Shown in pieces: positions 51,801 to 58,339 of a stretch of DNA of 64,000 bases; the first letter of the stretch is position 1; each line of letters opens with the position of its first letter. Made by a program: the position numbers and the translations under genes. Source of the stretch: Bacillota bacterium. Lineage in GTDB: Bacteria > Bacillota > Clostridia > Lachnospirales > Lachnospiraceae. The DNA is taken from contig JAEWMB010000036.1 of assembly GCA_023457255.1 (NCBI GenBank), positions 1-64,000 of the forward strand, in the 5' to 3' direction. The notes beneath the pieces were generated by a model that searched no databases, was not told the DNA's origin, and saw nothing but the letters and a program-made list of their open reading frames with translations.

Positions 51801-53160
51801 AGCAACCGGATTATTCTATTATTATACAAAGGATTTAGAAGATTATCAGATTACTTTTGAGAGGATTTCGGTAGAAAGGTTTGTTCAGCTATGTAAGCAA
51901 GCTCCTAGTACTATCGATATTAGTGGCTATGATATGTTGATTATTGGCTTTGCAGACATGTGTACCGATTTATCGGAGGAGGCCGCAGCAAATAAGATAA
52001 AAGATTTTGCAAATCAGGGAAAAACCATTCTATTCACTCATGATACTACCTTTGTTACCTCAACGCATAAAACCACAAGTGCATTCCGGGAGATGCTAGG
52101 AATGGATCGCTTTGGTATGATGTTAAAAAGAGATGCTATGAGAATAGAGGATAAGCCAATAGATAAGATAATGGAAGATATCGCTGCAAAGAAAGACTTA
52201 CCTTATATTCCAAATAAACAGCAGATTGCAAATAGCAGCAATGTATTTTATAAACAGTTATACGGATATACCGATCAGACCGCACTGCGCTTTGCTTTGG
52301 CAAATCCAATTAGTCTGGGGGAGTTAACAACAACCTATGTAACTAAAGTAAATGACGGTCAGATCACTTCTTATCCCTATGTGATTGATGAGACCGTGAT
52401 GGTTGCACCTACACACCACCAGTATTTTCAATTGGATATGGAAAATCCGGATATTGTCGTATGGTATTGCTTAAAAACAGATTCCGGAAATACCACAAGG
52501 GAAGTTTATGAAAAGAACGATGTGAGGAATGGATATTATATCTATAGCAAGGGGAATATTACCTATTCGGGTGCAGGACATATGTTAAGTGCTGCTTCCT
52601 TTGGTGAAATGCCTGATATGGAGGTGAAACTGTTTGTAAATACTATCGTGGCTGCCTATCGTTCCACTCCGGCTGTTTCCCAAATCATCATTAACAACGA
52701 AGACAAGACAAGTCCGGATGGAATCATTGATTATCTGTATGTGGATTATGATACCAGCAATACTGAATATGCGGTAGGTAATGGCATAGCAGTAGAGGAA
52801 GGGAAACAAACCAAGCGACTGATGTTTACTTTAGTAGATAATAGCGTGTTTACGAATAAGCAAACGACTCTTACTTATACCTTACTCCAATATGATATTG
52901 AAGGAGAAGCCCTTGATAGCCAGACGAAATTTCTCACTACGAGAGAAGTAGATACGGACAGAAAAGTCGAACAGAATGCAGTAGTTGCGGATACACCTTA
53001 TTACATCAATGTCCCGCTGGAGTTTTTAAAGAGTGGTATGGGTGGGTTCATGGGTGTAAAGATTGAGTTGACGTTAACCTATGGCCCAGCTTCGGAGTAC
53101 ACATTAAAAAATACCAAAGATGTTATTTTTCTTCGAAGAGCCTTGTTTGATCTGGATTAG
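48877..53160 (+). CDS. Large secreted protein of the pilus cluster (1427 aa, unknown function)
   Basis: Starts at GTG 48877 behind GAGAGGAGG. An N-terminal hydrophobic segment (residues ~4-22) and AAA near 30 suggest a signal peptide or anchor. The mature part begins with PLGAADNPFVLLEIVPYEGYAEIGYLIG. No transmembrane helix or LPXTG sorting signal is seen at the C-terminus. Regions that look like Rossmann or flavodoxin-like strands (YDLIYIGLRDSTL, YDMLIIGFADMC, KTILFTHDTTFV) recur, and two stretches match a calcium-site-like DLNSDGYFD. The family may be the one annotated DUF5057; I cannot confirm. Position as last gene of the pilus operon suggests a pilus-associated surface protein. Confidence 0.7.
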   Translation: MKKKILIASILLGVIGVLFLGSRFGKERESAAAVVSNDGKITIPVRNTDSPLGAADNPFVLLEIVPYEGYAEIGYLIGGQEPVNMERVRYGPFGGTIGSTNAITSIGRNMETFFPSKDMLELAKPSHYTKDQYGYYERAAEGKGDYKQVDVTYDKAGKILTANYQKVEDGMGDYHWVGYENGITHSETTNHNADKVFTTKKSELYQAYVYTYTNQNIFLKQCLLLTEEQIPDYHIKVITVTAAQINNNLSLIDRADLIYITDKSHNGYGFIHMWNSPDYRRKDMFTYGEVLPDHLDYNNQIRFLSPGRDFSWEAVVRILKKKLGVDLPEGEYSCPIIYDTSSLTGNVTTELVTIEKKMKDQKTTYPVNNVPASSNNAYKLGLMLRQMDTYDLYNLYFKTEMITTTTRDDGMTTGKFKELVIPNGAKKDFDGDPYPTIYWAVDTLYPYHLVNYDNNVDHLREDLNELGYRWNDFGGNTLVEDNTYIFNADTSLNMSFTTASIYYDTHTKEAFDYFFPTLSIEQKKTKVLTPAQIVQFLLVRNTLGRELDRDIRILEIEPCNDFKSDLQWESYIYGLLPGFKHQVLIDQQTTKEFIGKVEDLNGTYDLIYIGLRDSTLGQASFRDTTMRNLIYMHVGDLVLLKQVAEGHNLVSWDTSVKDSPFPIHLAGNDITNRRKEELLSYARAGYPIILQDDFYNNTDKVNSMTVDTASYMFQLADTLGKDSQYNSSLFLEHKVGATAFETKLRKNFTTIIMSKQPVTYKDKITKAEQGEIISDAEIYVNGEDRTNKTLTYEFIIQDMSVGERYGLSFYLDLNSDGYFDPAIERQQIENIICKEDNRLVKANELKENTRYELSLDVSTFQGVLPWKLSLERLESDLSYSGIRRDITGMAAIKNTKERKVELRILQLYSKNRLSIALPTEEDIKKSGADGFHTEEEIKKIGIDGLKKKIINSFVGKITIDDLTFSEENNNANLARATGLFYYYTKDLEDYQITFERISVERFVQLCKQAPSTIDISGYDMLIIGFADMCTDLSEEAAANKIKDFANQGKTILFTHDTTFVTSTHKTTSAFREMLGMDRFGMMLKRDAMRIEDKPIDKIMEDIAAKKDLPYIPNKQQIANSSNVFYKQLYGYTDQTALRFALANPISLGELTTTYVTKVNDGQITSYPYVIDETVMVAPTHHQYFQLDMENPDIVVWYCLKTDSGNTTREVYEKNDVRNGYYIYSKGNITYSGAGHMLSAASFGEMPDMEVKLFVNTIVAAYRSTPAVSQIIINNEDKTSPDGIIDYLYVDYDTSNTEYAVGNGIAVEEGKQTKRLMFTLVDNSVFTNKQTTLTYTLLQYDIEGEALDSQTKFLTTREVDTDRKVEQNAVVADTPYYINVPLEFLKSGMGGFMGVKIELTLTYGPASEYTLKNTKDVIFLRRALFDLD

Positions 53161-53179
53161 ATGTTATCAGCACAATATG

Positions 53180-53218
53180 AAACCGAAGTGATGATAATGG
53201 CATCACTTCGGTTTTTAA
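53180..53218. terminator. Bidirectional terminator between the pilus operon and the amidase gene
   Basis: AAACCGAAGTGATG (53180-53193) pairs with CATCACTTCGGTTT (53201-53214), 7-nt loop, U-run on the plus strand and A-run on the other side. Confidence 0.9.
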
Positions 53219-53277
53219 CACTTGAAAACATGTCTTTTAGTAGGCTGTGTGAAAGGAGTCAAAGAGTTCTTTCACAC

Positions 53278-53853
53278 TTATTCCGTTGGCTGGAATCCAA
53301 AATAATTTAAGATACCAAGGTAAATTCCATAAGCAAAAGCATACTGTTCATTTTGAAGCAGCAGATTATCCTCATAATTGGTGATATAAGCAAGTTCAAC
53401 AAGAATGGATGGCATCTGAGTACGCCGAAGTACATATAAGGATGGATTTGCTCTTACACCGTTATATTTTGTTCCTACTGTTTCTACCATAAATTCCAAT
53501 ACGGATTCCGCTAAATTTGCAGCTTCTGTATATAAAGCATATACATAGACTTCAGATCCGTTAATTGCCGGATTGACATTTGCATTGCAATGGATACTGA
53601 TAAAATAATCTGCGGGCCAGGAGTTTGCCATGTCAACCCTTGCTCTTAAGCTGGTAGCATTACTAGTTCCAAGGATTTCATCAATAGTTTGGCGCGAGGT
53701 ACGGGCTTCAAATCTAGGATCGGCATTTAATAGGTTTCTTAAATAAATACCTACATAAAAGGTGATGTCCTGTTCATTGACACCGAATCCGGTCGCTCCG
53801 CCGTTAATACCACCCGGATTGTGGCCTTGATCAATAAATATTTTAATTGCCAT
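53278..53853 (-). CDS. N-acetylmuramoyl-L-alanine amidase (Amidase_3, CwlD-like)
   Basis: A 191-aa zinc amidase that cuts the bond between muramic acid and the peptide stem. Zinc ligands H11 (IDQGHNPGG), E27 (NEQD) and H88 (ISIHCNAN) and catalytic E153 (ILVELAYITN) are all visible. No signal peptide is seen, so export by another route, or action in the forespore/mother cell, is possible; CwlD makes muramic lactam in spore cortex. Neighbouring Csp-like gene supports a spore link, by inference. Confidence 0.9.
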   Translation of the reverse strand: MAIKIFIDQGHNPGGINGGATGFGVNEQDITFYVGIYLRNLLNADPRFEARTSRQTIDEILGTSNATSLRARVDMANSWPADYFISIHCNANVNPAINGSEVYVYALYTEAANLAESVLEFMVETVGTKYNGVRANPSLYVLRRTQMPSILVELAYITNYEDNLLLQNEQYAFAYGIYLGILNYFGFQPTE

Positions 53854-54020
53854 AAGAACTCACAGTTTTTGTTTTACTATATCATATTCACTTAAGGACG
53901 AATTGATAAACAAAAATTAAAATATAGTGCATAAACTGCAAGTAATAATCTTCAAAAGCTGAGAAGAAAAGATAAAAAGACTATACCGGCCGGACCCGGG
54001 ACAGATCAAAGAGAGATTAC

Positions 54021-55685
54021 CTATGGAATCAATTGTGTGAACAGTCCGTATACATCAAGTGCGCCGTATCCCCAGATAGGATTTGGATATTCTAAGTTAG
54101 TGCCTCTGGATGCCCCGCGAATTAATAGTCTCCCAATATCTCTGCCGGTTATGGTAGTATAATTTCCTTTTAGTACAGCCCATTCCAGGATCATTGCCAG
54201 AATTCCTGCCGTATGTGCAGCAGCAGCTCCGGTACCGGTAGCACTGCCATAAGTATTTTGTAAAGTCGGACAGGTTAACAAATATCCGGGAGCAGCAAGA
54301 TCAGGCTTTACAGTGGAGCTAAGAGTGTAACCTCTGCTGGAATCGATAATGATATTGTTATCATATTGATTGTAGGCGGTTACAGTGATAGTATTTTCAG
54401 AATTTCCGGGTGCGGTTACGGTGATATATGGATCGGGTTCTAAAAAATAGGTATCGGTAGAGATGAGATTGCCGGATGGCAGCCATGCATTAAAGGTGCT
54501 ATTACTTTTTTCAAGACTTTCTACTTGAATCGTCCATATTCCGCTTTGGGCATTTTCAAATCTGATCAGAATAAGCTGATTCCCGGTTTCTTCTTCAAAT
54601 ATTATGTTATTTACATAGATAGTGTAGGATTCCAGAGCGGAATCAAACTTACGGCATTCATATAAGCGTGGATAAATCAGGTTTGTTGCTTCCCCGGATG
54701 GTGAGATAATACTGACTGCGAGACGGTAAGGAAGTTCCTGCCAGATTTCAAAAGAAAACATTTTATCTTGTTCCGATATATTTAAGTGAAATTGCCTGGT
54801 GTAATCGGGTTCAGTTACTTCGCCTCTAAAATGCCTGCGGTTATTTCCTTCATTGCCGGCAGCTACGCTAACTGCCATACGAGGGAGAAGAGAGATATCA
54901 TTCACCAACAGGCAAAGAGTACCGTTTCCGTTGTGATTTCCTTGGCTGGTACCCAAGCCTATGCATATTACCAGTGGTTTATTCATTTTCACCGCGATAG
55001 AGCGCACATACTCGACTCCAAGCATGATGTCCGATTCCTGATAGCACTCTATATTCTCAGGTACGGAAAAGATTCGCCGGTTATACCGCTTTGCCGGTTT
55101 TAGCTTTACAATGACTAATTCTGAGTTAGGTGCTGCGCCGCTAAAATCCTCCAGCCTATTTCGGTTACCGGCAGCGATTCCGGCAAGCATTGTACCATGT
55201 CCGTTATTATCTGTGGTTGGAACAACGGAATATGGGTTTGGTTGTCTTATCGCATAATTCAATAATCTCTTACTGTATTCTGCCCCGAAGGTAAAACCAT
55301 CCGGCGGTGAACCATTTTTAATAGTCTGATCCCAGATTGATAGGATTCTTGAAGTGCCATCCGCATTTAAGAAAGCTTTATGCTGGTATTCTATCCCCGT
55401 GTCGATAACAGCAATTAAGATGCCTTGGCCATACAAAGGGATATTTCTTTGTACGCTGAATACACCGGATTTTTCAAGACTCATTGTGGAATTTAACGTA
55501 TAGAGGGAAGGAAAGGCATGGTATGGATGAGTATCCAAAATACACATATTAAATTCACTGACCGGCAAATGGAGAATTGAATTTTTTTCATTAATTCTTG
55601 TAATATTATCCTCTTCTTTTAATAATTCAGCAAATGTATTGTCAATGATCAGGTCAAAATAATTTTCATCGATCGCTTTATTAAT
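54021..55685 (-). CDS. Subtilisin-like (S8) Csp-type protein with Ser-to-Gly active-site change, AUU start
   Basis: The ORF reads 515 aa from TTG 55568, but the open frame extends upstream to a prodomain-like stretch (NYFDLIIDN ... ITRINEKNSILHLP) typical of clostridial S8 proteins. No ATG, GTG or TTG exists between the upstream stop (55709) and 55568. An AAGGAGG site (55700-55694) lies 8 nt before an in-frame ATT at 55685, giving 554 aa. Catalytic Asp (VIDTG, D95 in the long form) and His (NNGHGTM, H163) are present, but the serine motif reads GTGAAAAHTAG: codon GGA at 54230-54228 gives Gly486. Csp germination proteins in C. difficile include inactive members. The role here is likely spore germination signalling, by inference. 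Confidence 0.82.
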   Translation of the reverse strand: MNKAIDENYFDLIIDNTFAELLKEEDNITRINEKNSILHLPVSEFNMCILDTHPYHAFPSLYTLNSTMSLEKSGVFSVQRNIPLYGQGILIAVIDTGIEYQHKAFLNADGTSRILSIWDQTIKNGSPPDGFTFGAEYSKRLLNYAIRQPNPYSVVPTTDNNGHGTMLAGIAAGNRNRLEDFSGAAPNSELVIVKLKPAKRYNRRIFSVPENIECYQESDIMLGVEYVRSIAVKMNKPLVICIGLGTSQGNHNGNGTLCLLVNDISLLPRMAVSVAAGNEGNNRRHFRGEVTEPDYTRQFHLNISEQDKMFSFEIWQELPYRLAVSIISPSGEATNLIYPRLYECRKFDSALESYTIYVNNIIFEEETGNQLILIRFENAQSGIWTIQVESLEKSNSTFNAWLPSGNLISTDTYFLEPDPYITVTAPGNSENTITVTAYNQYDNNIIIDSSRGYTLSSTVKPDLAAPGYLLTCPTLQNTYGSATGTGAAAAHTAGILAMILEWAVLKGNYTTITGRDIGRLLIRGASRGTNLEYPNPIWGYGALDVYGLFTQLIP

Positions 55686-56044
55686 AAAAATCTCCTCCTT
55701 CCAAGCTTAAGAATACAATTTCTTATCATTATGTTATGAGTAGAGGAATCGTTATATTCATTGTTAAAGAGGAGAAAATGCATGATAAGGGAACGATGGC
55801 AGGAAGCAGCCGCAAAGTGTGAATGCTTCTTTGGGCTGATGTTAAAATACGCAAATTTATGGAATCTTCCCACCGAATAAAACGGATATTATATTGTTTG
55901 AATAATAGACCTCTTCCGTGTAAACAATATATTATAATTGTTTTGCAATTGCGATATCGATATGTCCATTGGCTTTCTATTATGAATAGTTTTTTTGCCT
56001 GGATGCCAGTAGTGTTACTATAAATGAATGAAAAGAGGTATGTT
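55686..56044. other. Intergenic region between the subtilase gene and msrAB
   Basis: 359 bp. It holds the minus-strand ribosome site of the subtilase gene, a possible 32-aa ORF (55782-55880), and a 10-bp inverted repeat with a 22-nt loop (ATATTGTTT at 55891-55899 and AAACAATAT at 55922-55930, plus one flanking pair) that could be an operator or a weak terminator before msrAB. Confidence 0.55.
55782..55880 (+). CDS. Possible small protein (32 aa)
   Basis: A 32-codon ORF (begins MIRERWQEAAAKCECFF) behind GAGGAG at 7-nt spacing. It has no known relative I can name. It is short enough to occur by chance; the ribosome-site spacing is the only support. Confidence 0.3.
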   Translation: MIRERWQEAAAKCECFFGLMLKYANLWNLPTE

Positions 56045-56995
56045 ATGTCGGAAATTTATCTTGCAGGAGGTTGTTTTTGGGGAACTGAAAAGTACTTTTC
56101 GGCGATTCGAGGCGTTTTATCCACACAGGTCGGTTATGCCAACGGAAATACGGAAAATCCCACTTATGAGGAAGTGTGCTATCAAAATACGGGACATGTG
56201 GAAGCGGTACGCGTTGTCTATGATTCTGCGATAATTCCTCTGGCATTTCTACTGGAACTGTATTATGAATCAATTGACCCTGTTTCCATCAACCGGCAGG
56301 GCGGTGATTACGGTACACAATATCGAACTGGCATCTACTATATTAATAACGGGGATTTTGAGGTGATTCAAGCCTCCCTTGCACAACTGCAAGAGCGGTA
56401 TGAAAAGCCTATTGCAATTGAGGTAGAGCCTTTGCACAATTTCAGCCCCGCGGAGGAACATCATCAAAAATATCTGGAGAAACATCCTGACGGCTATTGT
56501 CATATTTCAAAGCCCAAATTTGAAAAGGCGGCAAAGTCAGTTGTAAATCCTACCGTTTACAGAGTGCCCGGCGCCGATACGCTGCGTGAAACACTGACTG
56601 CAAAACAGTACGAGGTAACACAGAACAATGCGACCGAACCTCCTTTTCACAATGAATTCTGGGATACCTTTCAATCCGGAATTTACGTAGACATCACAAC
56701 CGGCGAGCCGCTCTTTGCCTCAAGTGACAAATTTGAATCCGGCTGCGGCTGGCCCAGTTTTTCAAAACCGATTGATCCAAGCGTGATTCAGGAAAAATAT
56801 GATACTTCTCATGGAATGCATAGGACAGAGGTTCGAAGCCGTACAGGAAATGCCCATTTAGGTCATGTATTTCCCGATGGTCCCCAAAAATCAGGCGGAT
56901 TACGGTACTGCATTAACAGTGCATCTCTGCGGTTTATCCCAAAAGAAGAGATGGCACAGGAAGGCTATGGGTATCTTTTGGACCTGATTCAATAA
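56045..56995 (+). CDS. msrAB: Bifunctional methionine sulfoxide reductase MsrA-MsrB
   Basis: A 316-aa fusion that reduces both sulfoxide diastereomers of methionine. MsrA comes first (catalytic C10 in GGCFWG; YANGNTENPTYEEVC; HHQKYLEKHP). MsrB follows after a short linker (GEPLFASSDKFESGCGWPSF; GHVFPDG; catalytic cysteine in RYCINSASLRF). The zinc CxxC pairs found in some MsrB proteins are absent. ATG 56045 was chosen because AGAGG lies 6 nt upstream; ATG at 56024 lacks a good site. By eye its codons look more GC-rich than those of its neighbours. Confidence 0.95.
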   Translation: MSEIYLAGGCFWGTEKYFSAIRGVLSTQVGYANGNTENPTYEEVCYQNTGHVEAVRVVYDSAIIPLAFLLELYYESIDPVSINRQGGDYGTQYRTGIYYINNGDFEVIQASLAQLQERYEKPIAIEVEPLHNFSPAEEHHQKYLEKHPDGYCHISKPKFEKAAKSVVNPTVYRVPGADTLRETLTAKQYEVTQNNATEPPFHNEFWDTFQSGIYVDITTGEPLFASSDKFESGCGWPSFSKPIDPSVIQEKYDTSHGMHRTEVRSRTGNAHLGHVFPDGPQKSGGLRYCINSASLRFIPKEEMAQEGYGYLLDLIQ

Positions 56996-57066
56996 GTTCG
57001 TGAAAGAATGTCTGCCTTTCTTTTGACAATGCCTCAAAAGACACAAAAATCTTTTCATCATACCAT

Positions 57067-57110
57067 AAAAATCAGATTGAAAAAGAAAAATTTTTTCAAT
57101 CTGATTTTTT
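57067..57110. terminator. Terminator after msrAB
   Basis: AAAAATCAGATTGAAAAA pairs with TTTTTTCAATCTGATTTTTT around a 6-nt loop. A- and T-runs on each side allow it to act on either strand. Confidence 0.85.
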
Positions 57111-57192
57111 ATGAAATTTTTTGGGCATAAAAAAGGTACCAAATACTGCACAGTCCAATAAAACTGTTCAATACTTCGTACCTGCGTTCTCT

Positions 57193-57277
57193 AATGCATC
57201 AGGTGGGATTTGAACCCACACGAGGTTGCCCCCGACGGATTTTGAGTCCGTTGCGTCTGCCGTTCCGCCACTAATGC
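57193..57277 (-). tRNA. tRNA-Leu (CAA)
   Basis: Read on the minus strand, acceptor GCATTAG pairs with CTGATGC (one T-G), discriminator A. The anticodon loop CTCAAAA gives anticodon CAA. A long variable arm and a T-loop with GTTCAAATC are present, as in class II tRNAs. CCA is not encoded. Confidence 0.96.
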
Positions 57278-57625
57278 AAACTATGAAATTAACTGACAAA
57301 ACTAATCATGAATCACTTTAAGCCAGTGACTTAGCAAAGATTATTATATAACATTGCTTTTCATAATGCAAGTACAAATTGCATAAATTGTTGCAAAAAT
57401 TAAAAATTAAAAATCCTAAGGGAAAACTATTAGAAATGATGTTATCATAATTGGAAAGTGTTTTATATTTTATAATAACGCCTTAAGAAAAAAAGCTTAA
57501 TTCGCAGAATTACTCTTAAGGTAAAAGTTTGCATTTTGAAAAAAATCAGTGTAGAATAGGGATATATGATTAGGACGCAGTTGGCATTCTAAAAGCAAAG
57601 TAACGTAGAGAGAGGAGATTAGGTC
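57278..57625 (+). promoter_or_regulatory. Intergenic region with a promoter for the zf-HC2 gene
   Basis: 348 bp. A promoter is seen at TTGCAT (57529-57534), 17-bp spacer, TAGAAT (57552-57557). Immediately upstream is an inverted repeat CCTTAAG (57481-57487)/CTTAAGG (about 57515-57521) that may be an operator. The rest is AT-rich with nothing further evident. Confidence 0.55.
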
Positions 57626-58219
57626 ATGGATTGCCTGAATGCGCAAAGGTTAATTACACCCTTCATAAAAGATGAGCTTAGCATGACCGAATTAGAAGGA
57701 TTCCTTGCTCATGTGAAACAATGTCCGGAATGCAGAGAAGAATTGGAGGTTTATTATGCCTTACTAACTGCAATAAAATTATTGGATGAAGAGAAAGAGA
57801 TGTCAAATAATTTTACAGACGAACTGAATCGTAAAATCCGTAATTGTGAGGAGCATATCCGAAGAAGCAAGAGAAATAAAGTGAAGCGAAGAATTGTGTT
57901 TGCGTTTGTAGTAGCTGGAGTAACGGTTATTTCCAGTTTATCGATTCGAAAGTTGACAGAGATTCCGGCTGCACCGGCAAAACCGTCCTATATCCTAAGG
58001 TATTCCGGGATTCCAAGAAGATATGATCCAATGTATCGTATTCGCACGGAATATGATACGATAGCAAGAGAATATGTTGGGAAAATCAAAGCGGGAAGAC
58101 TTGAATTTTATCGAAAGAATCGCAAAGAATATGAGATAGTACGGCAACTTTATGTACATCAGCGCGAACAAATAGAGATAGAGAGAAAGAAGATCCGATC
58201 AGGTGACACTTACAATTGA
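57626..58219 (+). CDS. zf-HC2 (anti-sigma-type) single-pass membrane protein
   Basis: A 197-aa protein with an N-terminal zf-HC2 zinc motif (C3, H29, C33, C36 in the pattern HxxxCxxC), a cytoplasmic helix, and a TM at ~88-108. The rest is basic and helical. Such proteins are often anti-sigma factors, but no sigma factor gene is adjacent, so that role is unproven. AGAGAGGAG precedes the ATG. polA follows after a hairpin. Confidence 0.78.
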   Translation: MDCLNAQRLITPFIKDELSMTELEGFLAHVKQCPECREELEVYYALLTAIKLLDEEKEMSNNFTDELNRKIRNCEEHIRRSKRNKVKRRIVFAFVVAGVTVISSLSIRKLTEIPAAPAKPSYILRYSGIPRRYDPMYRIRTEYDTIAREYVGKIKAGRLEFYRKNRKEYEIVRQLYVHQREQIEIERKKIRSGDTYN

Positions 58220-58267
58220 TGAAAATTATATAATATTTCAATACATGGCAGCATTCGAATTAAGGTT

Positions 58268-58308
58268 AGGTTGAAAATAAAAGTTAGTGTTCAACCTCTT
58301 GATTTTTA
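58268..58308 (+). terminator. Probable terminator before polA
   Basis: AGGTTGAA (58268-58275) pairs with TTCAACCT (58290-58297), 14-nt loop, followed by CTTGATTTTTA. Confidence 0.6.
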
Positions 58309-58339
58309 TGTGTGCTAAAGCACGCAGATGGGAGTTAAT

